Assembly: GCA_964436235.1 (NCBI GenBank) | Contig: CAYTCW010000006.1 | Location: 1 to 64,000, forward strand | Source: UBA9980 sp964436235 | Lineage (GTDB): Bacteria; Muiribacteriota; UBA9980 | Direction of reading: 5' to 3' | Length of the DNA stretch: 64,000 bases | Shown: one piece after another, positions 62,087-64,000 of the stretch | Position numbering within the stretch: the stretch's first letter is position 1 | Layout of the letters: each line of letters begins with the position of its first letter | The notes under the pieces: generated by a model | What the model saw: only the letters and a program-made list of their open reading frames with translations | Told to the model about the DNA's origin: nothing | Database searches by the model: none | Translations under genes and position numbers: made by a program

Positions 62087-63200
62087 CGACTACCACCTCT
62101 AATTTAAGGCTTTTAGGGCTTATGATCATACCGTGAACCGCTACGGTTTCAGGTATTAATTTAGACGCGTGTATAAACGCTATCGTTTTGCGTATATTCT
62201 GCTTGCAGTTTGAAAAACCGCCGCCAAAGGCCTTTATATCGTTAATTTCAATATCGGTCCGCCTGATATCATTCTTACGCATCGCGCCGATAAGATCGGC
62301 CGATGACAGCTGTTTCAAAACACAGTCTTCATGGCTTAAAACTATAATTTCCTCGACGCCGAACATGTGAACGCCCACTACTAAAGAACGCATTACCTCG
62401 GAAGTAAGATTTTCTATAGTCGAAGACCCGAGGACTTTTATCATATAGGCATCTCCGGGACTAAGCCCCATGGCGCTTTCTAACGCCGCCGTCATCGAAG
62501 GACACGAACAGCCGATAACGGCGAGCTTATAATTCGGCGTTTTCGAATTATCGAAATACGCCATCGAATTAGAATTGATGAACGCCTTATTGGCCGAAAT
62601 TATTTTATTGACTAAAAATCCGTCGGATGAAAGCGGCTTCCGGCCGCCGCCGCGGGCAGATCCGCCGCCGCCGGTTTTTCCGCTTTTATAAGCCACATTC
62701 GATAAATTTAAATCATAACCGCTTCCCGCGTTATAACTAACACCGGCAGAATCGGGCCGGACGGCATGCTGGTCTTTTTGGTTGTGCGAAGCGGTTTTAT
62801 TCTGGTACTCATCGACTTTAAGTTCGTCTATACTAAACATCGAATTTTTACCGCCGATATCTATCGAAGGGCCGAGATAATCATTTTTACTGAAATCAAA
62901 ATCGCTTTTTTTATTGATGTCGATCGTGCTTTGAGATTTAACTCCGTCTAAGGCATTTTTCGAATATACTACATTCGGCTTTTCAGTTTCTTTAACCGGA
63001 CCGGCCGCAGGCTTCGCGGAAGTGTTTTCAACGCCGGAACGCCTGTGCCCGCGATTATCGGCCGGCGCGGCTTTATTGACGTCAATGGTATTTTTACCCG
63101 AGAGTTTTACGACTTTTTCCTTGCAAACTTTTCCGCAGCCGGAACATATATAGGAATGCTCCGATATATTCATCCCGCATGACGAGCATTTATAGGCCAT
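62058..63200 (-). CDS. Zinc-ribbon plus degenerate beta-carbonic-anhydrase-like protein
   Basis: 380 residues, no signal peptide. Residues 5-22 form a CxxC...CxxC zinc ribbon. The linker carries three related motifs (TIDVNK at 38, TIDINK at 92, SIDIGGK at 112). A beta-carbonic-anhydrase fold follows from about 224: KLAVIGCSCPSM, LSPGDAYMIKVLG, and IIVLSHEDC. The three metal ligands are kept (C231, H290, C293), but the CxDxR dyad is lost (C-S-C-P-S: Asp to Cys233, Arg to Ser235). Likely a zinc-binding sensor rather than a hydratase (inference). First gene of the operon; strong GGAGGGCGG site. Confidence 0.75.
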   Translation of the reverse strand: MAYKCSSCGMNISEHSYICSGCGKVCKEKVVKLSGKNTIDVNKAAPADNRGHRRSGVENTSAKPAAGPVKETEKPNVVYSKNALDGVKSQSTIDINKKSDFDFSKNDYLGPSIDIGGKNSMFSIDELKVDEYQNKTASHNQKDQHAVRPDSAGVSYNAGSGYDLNLSNVAYKSGKTGGGGSARGGGRKPLSSDGFLVNKIISANKAFINSNSMAYFDNSKTPNYKLAVIGCSCPSMTAALESAMGLSPGDAYMIKVLGSSTIENLTSEVMRSLVVGVHMFGVEEIIVLSHEDCVLKQLSSADLIGAMRKNDIRRTDIEINDIKAFGGGFSNCKQNIRKTIAFIHASKLIPETVAVHGMIISPKSLKLEVVVDGYSERIVV

Positions 63201-63277
63201 TTATCCGCCCTCCGCTTCGCGTATTATTATTTTACATTTCAGTGGAGCCGCACCGATTTTAATTTGCGGCAGGCTAT

Positions 63278-63306
63278 ATTATAATCTAAAATTATTAATC
63301 GGTCAA
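63278..63306 (-). promoter_or_regulatory. Promoter for the zinc-ribbon/propeller/glycosyltransferase operon
   Basis: Minus strand: TTGACC (63306-63301), 17-base spacer, TATAAT (63283-63278). Transcript start about 70 bases before the ATG. Confidence 0.75.
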
Positions 63307-63447
63307 GACTTTTAATGAGTTTTAATAGAGTTTTATATAGTTTCATTAATAGTTTTTCAACGGCATAAATATTGCCCTTCATGGTCGAACAAAAATATGC
63401 CGTCGAAAATTACGCCGGATAAAAAAATAAAATCATGAGCATCACCC

Positions 63448-63477
63448 TTGTCTTATAAGTCAAAAAAAAGCTATATT
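63448..63477 (+). promoter_or_regulatory. Possible promoter for the right-edge gene
   Basis: TTGTCT (63448-63453), 18-base spacer, TATATT (63472-63477), start about 32 bases before the ATG. Confidence 0.45.
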
Positions 63478-63515
63478 TAGTTATCTGCATATTTTAGCGT
63501 GTACGGGGTGATATT

Positions 63516-64000
63516 ATGTTTTCTAAAATTTTTTCAAAATCCTGCATTAAAAATGGCCTGCGAACGGCTGCCGCCTTTTTTATAGCGGCGGGCCTTCTTT
63601 TTTCTCCCGCCTTTCAATCAGGTGCTGCAGCTTACGAAGAGGCCTGGGACAGCATCGAGGCGAGAAAAAGTCCTATCAAATGCAAAAGAAAAGTTGAGTA
63701 TAAAAGAATAAAATCTAAAAATAAAAATTATTCGATCCCTTTTAAAGTTATTTTACCCTCCGATTATGAAACTTCCGATAAAAAATACGGAGTCGTTCTA
63801 ATGCTGTGCGGGGCTTCCGGCGCAAGACGCGGCGCGGGGTCAGAACCTCTTTACTTTTCAGTATGGTGCAAGCTTCCTCGCGTTATGGATAATCTGTCAA
63901 AACAACAACTCACTAAAAAAGATTTTCAATATGCCATAACCGATAAGGAACTTAAATGGTTTAATGAAAAATTATCGCAAGATCCTTTCGAAGATTTTAT
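63516..64000 (+). CDS. Secreted esterase-like protein, N-terminal part (cut by window edge)
   Basis: ATG at 63516 behind GGGGTGAT opens a frame of 161 codons to the edge. The first 38 residues are a signal peptide (basic start, AAAFFIAAGLLF core, AAA end). Residues about 65-90 (YSIPFKVILPSDYE..., KKYGVVLMLCG) resemble the first strands of alpha/beta-hydrolase esterases, where the sequence reads lP.gYd...kYPvlylLHG; the oxyanion-loop HG is CG here. The nucleophile region lies beyond the edge, so the call is tentative. Confidence 0.55.
   Translation, partial: MFSKIFSKSCIKNGLRTAAAFFIAAGLLFSPAFQSGAAAYEEAWDSIEARKSPIKCKRKVEYKRIKSKNKNYSIPFKVILPSDYETSDKKYGVVLMLCGASGARRGAGSEPLYFSVWCKLPRVMDNLSKQQLTKKDFQYAITDKELKWFNEKLSQDPFEDF

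Larger units (their letters stand above)
63201..63515. other. 315-base divergent intergenic region with two promoters
   Basis: No gene. It contains the minus-strand promoter at 63278-63306 and a weaker plus-strand one at 63448-63477; the 140 bases between are AT-rich with no clear hairpin. Confidence 0.75.

Overview
The window reads like a scaffold from an uncultivated, flagellated, two-membrane (diderm) bacterium. It carries a flagellar rod gene (flgF, cut by the left edge) and a rod-binding flgJ. It also has lipopolysaccharide-core genes (KdsB, GmhA, two heptose-phosphate nucleotidyltransferases, a separate heptose kinase, a heptosyltransferase-like GT9) and many exported murein enzymes. 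Two runs of exactly 100 N (2128-2227 and 52288-52387) are assembly gaps. The mix of HEAT, TPR, ankyrin, FnIII and propeller proteins with a flagellum and LPS genes recalls candidate phyla such as Wallbacteria or Riflebacteria; that is a guess, not something the sequence proves. Several spaced -35/-10 promoters (mostly 17-nt spacers) are visible, so primary-sigma promoters look conventional.

Layout. 1-2018 (minus): aroK, an S1-domain protein, a DUF501 protein, flgF. 2228-2386: the 3' end of a plus-strand SDR dehydrogenase broken by the gap. 2478-6755 (minus): STAS protein, short HAMP membrane protein, HEAT array, UbiA-family prenyltransferase. 6915-8250 (minus): response regulator and a degenerate HD-domain protein. 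8388-18925 (plus): a long envelope operon, hldC-like 1, GT9, ICMT-like methyltransferase, gmhA, hldC-like 2, kdsB, an exported unknown, a NamZ/DUF1343 protein, an HI0933-like flavoprotein, and a two-gene CydA-like oxidase carrying heme c. 18926-19794: a gene-free block full of hairpins. 19795-29096 (minus): lysC, thrB, thrC, hom and, upstream of them, a giant 1551-residue GlmS-like protein. 29205-35438 (minus): DUF6754 protein, moeA, GerMN protein, AMIN/amidase, smpB, TPR protein. 35624-40141: LysM/M23 peptidase, rho with a prion-like extension, flgJ. 40318-47929: TPR protein; then lytic transglycosylase, FnIII protein, heptose kinase and nnr as one operon. 48125-48208: tRNA-Leu(CAA). 48487-49797: clostripain-family protease. 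49926-52869: a very long ankyrin protein. 53099-55946 (plus): leaderless HEAT gene and a small membrane protein. 56006-63200 (minus): zinc-ribbon/beta-carbonic-anhydrase-like protein, propeller-TPR protein, NTF2/SecD-like exported protein, ArnT-like and GT2 glycosyltransferases. 63516-end (plus): start of a secreted esterase-like gene.

How it fits together. Much of the window builds or remodels the envelope: heptose and KDO activation, sugar transfer, murein hydrolysis and recycling. Aspartate-family amino-acid synthesis is a complete lysC-hom-thrC-thrB block except for asd. The most unusual items are the giant GlmS-like protein with its presumptive catalytic cysteine at residue 71 instead of the N-terminus, a Rho factor with an Asn/Gln-rich prion-like domain, a carbonic-anhydrase fold that keeps zinc ligands but has lost the Asp-Arg dyad, a stand-alone SecD periplasmic-domain relative, and the hairpin-dense intergenic block.
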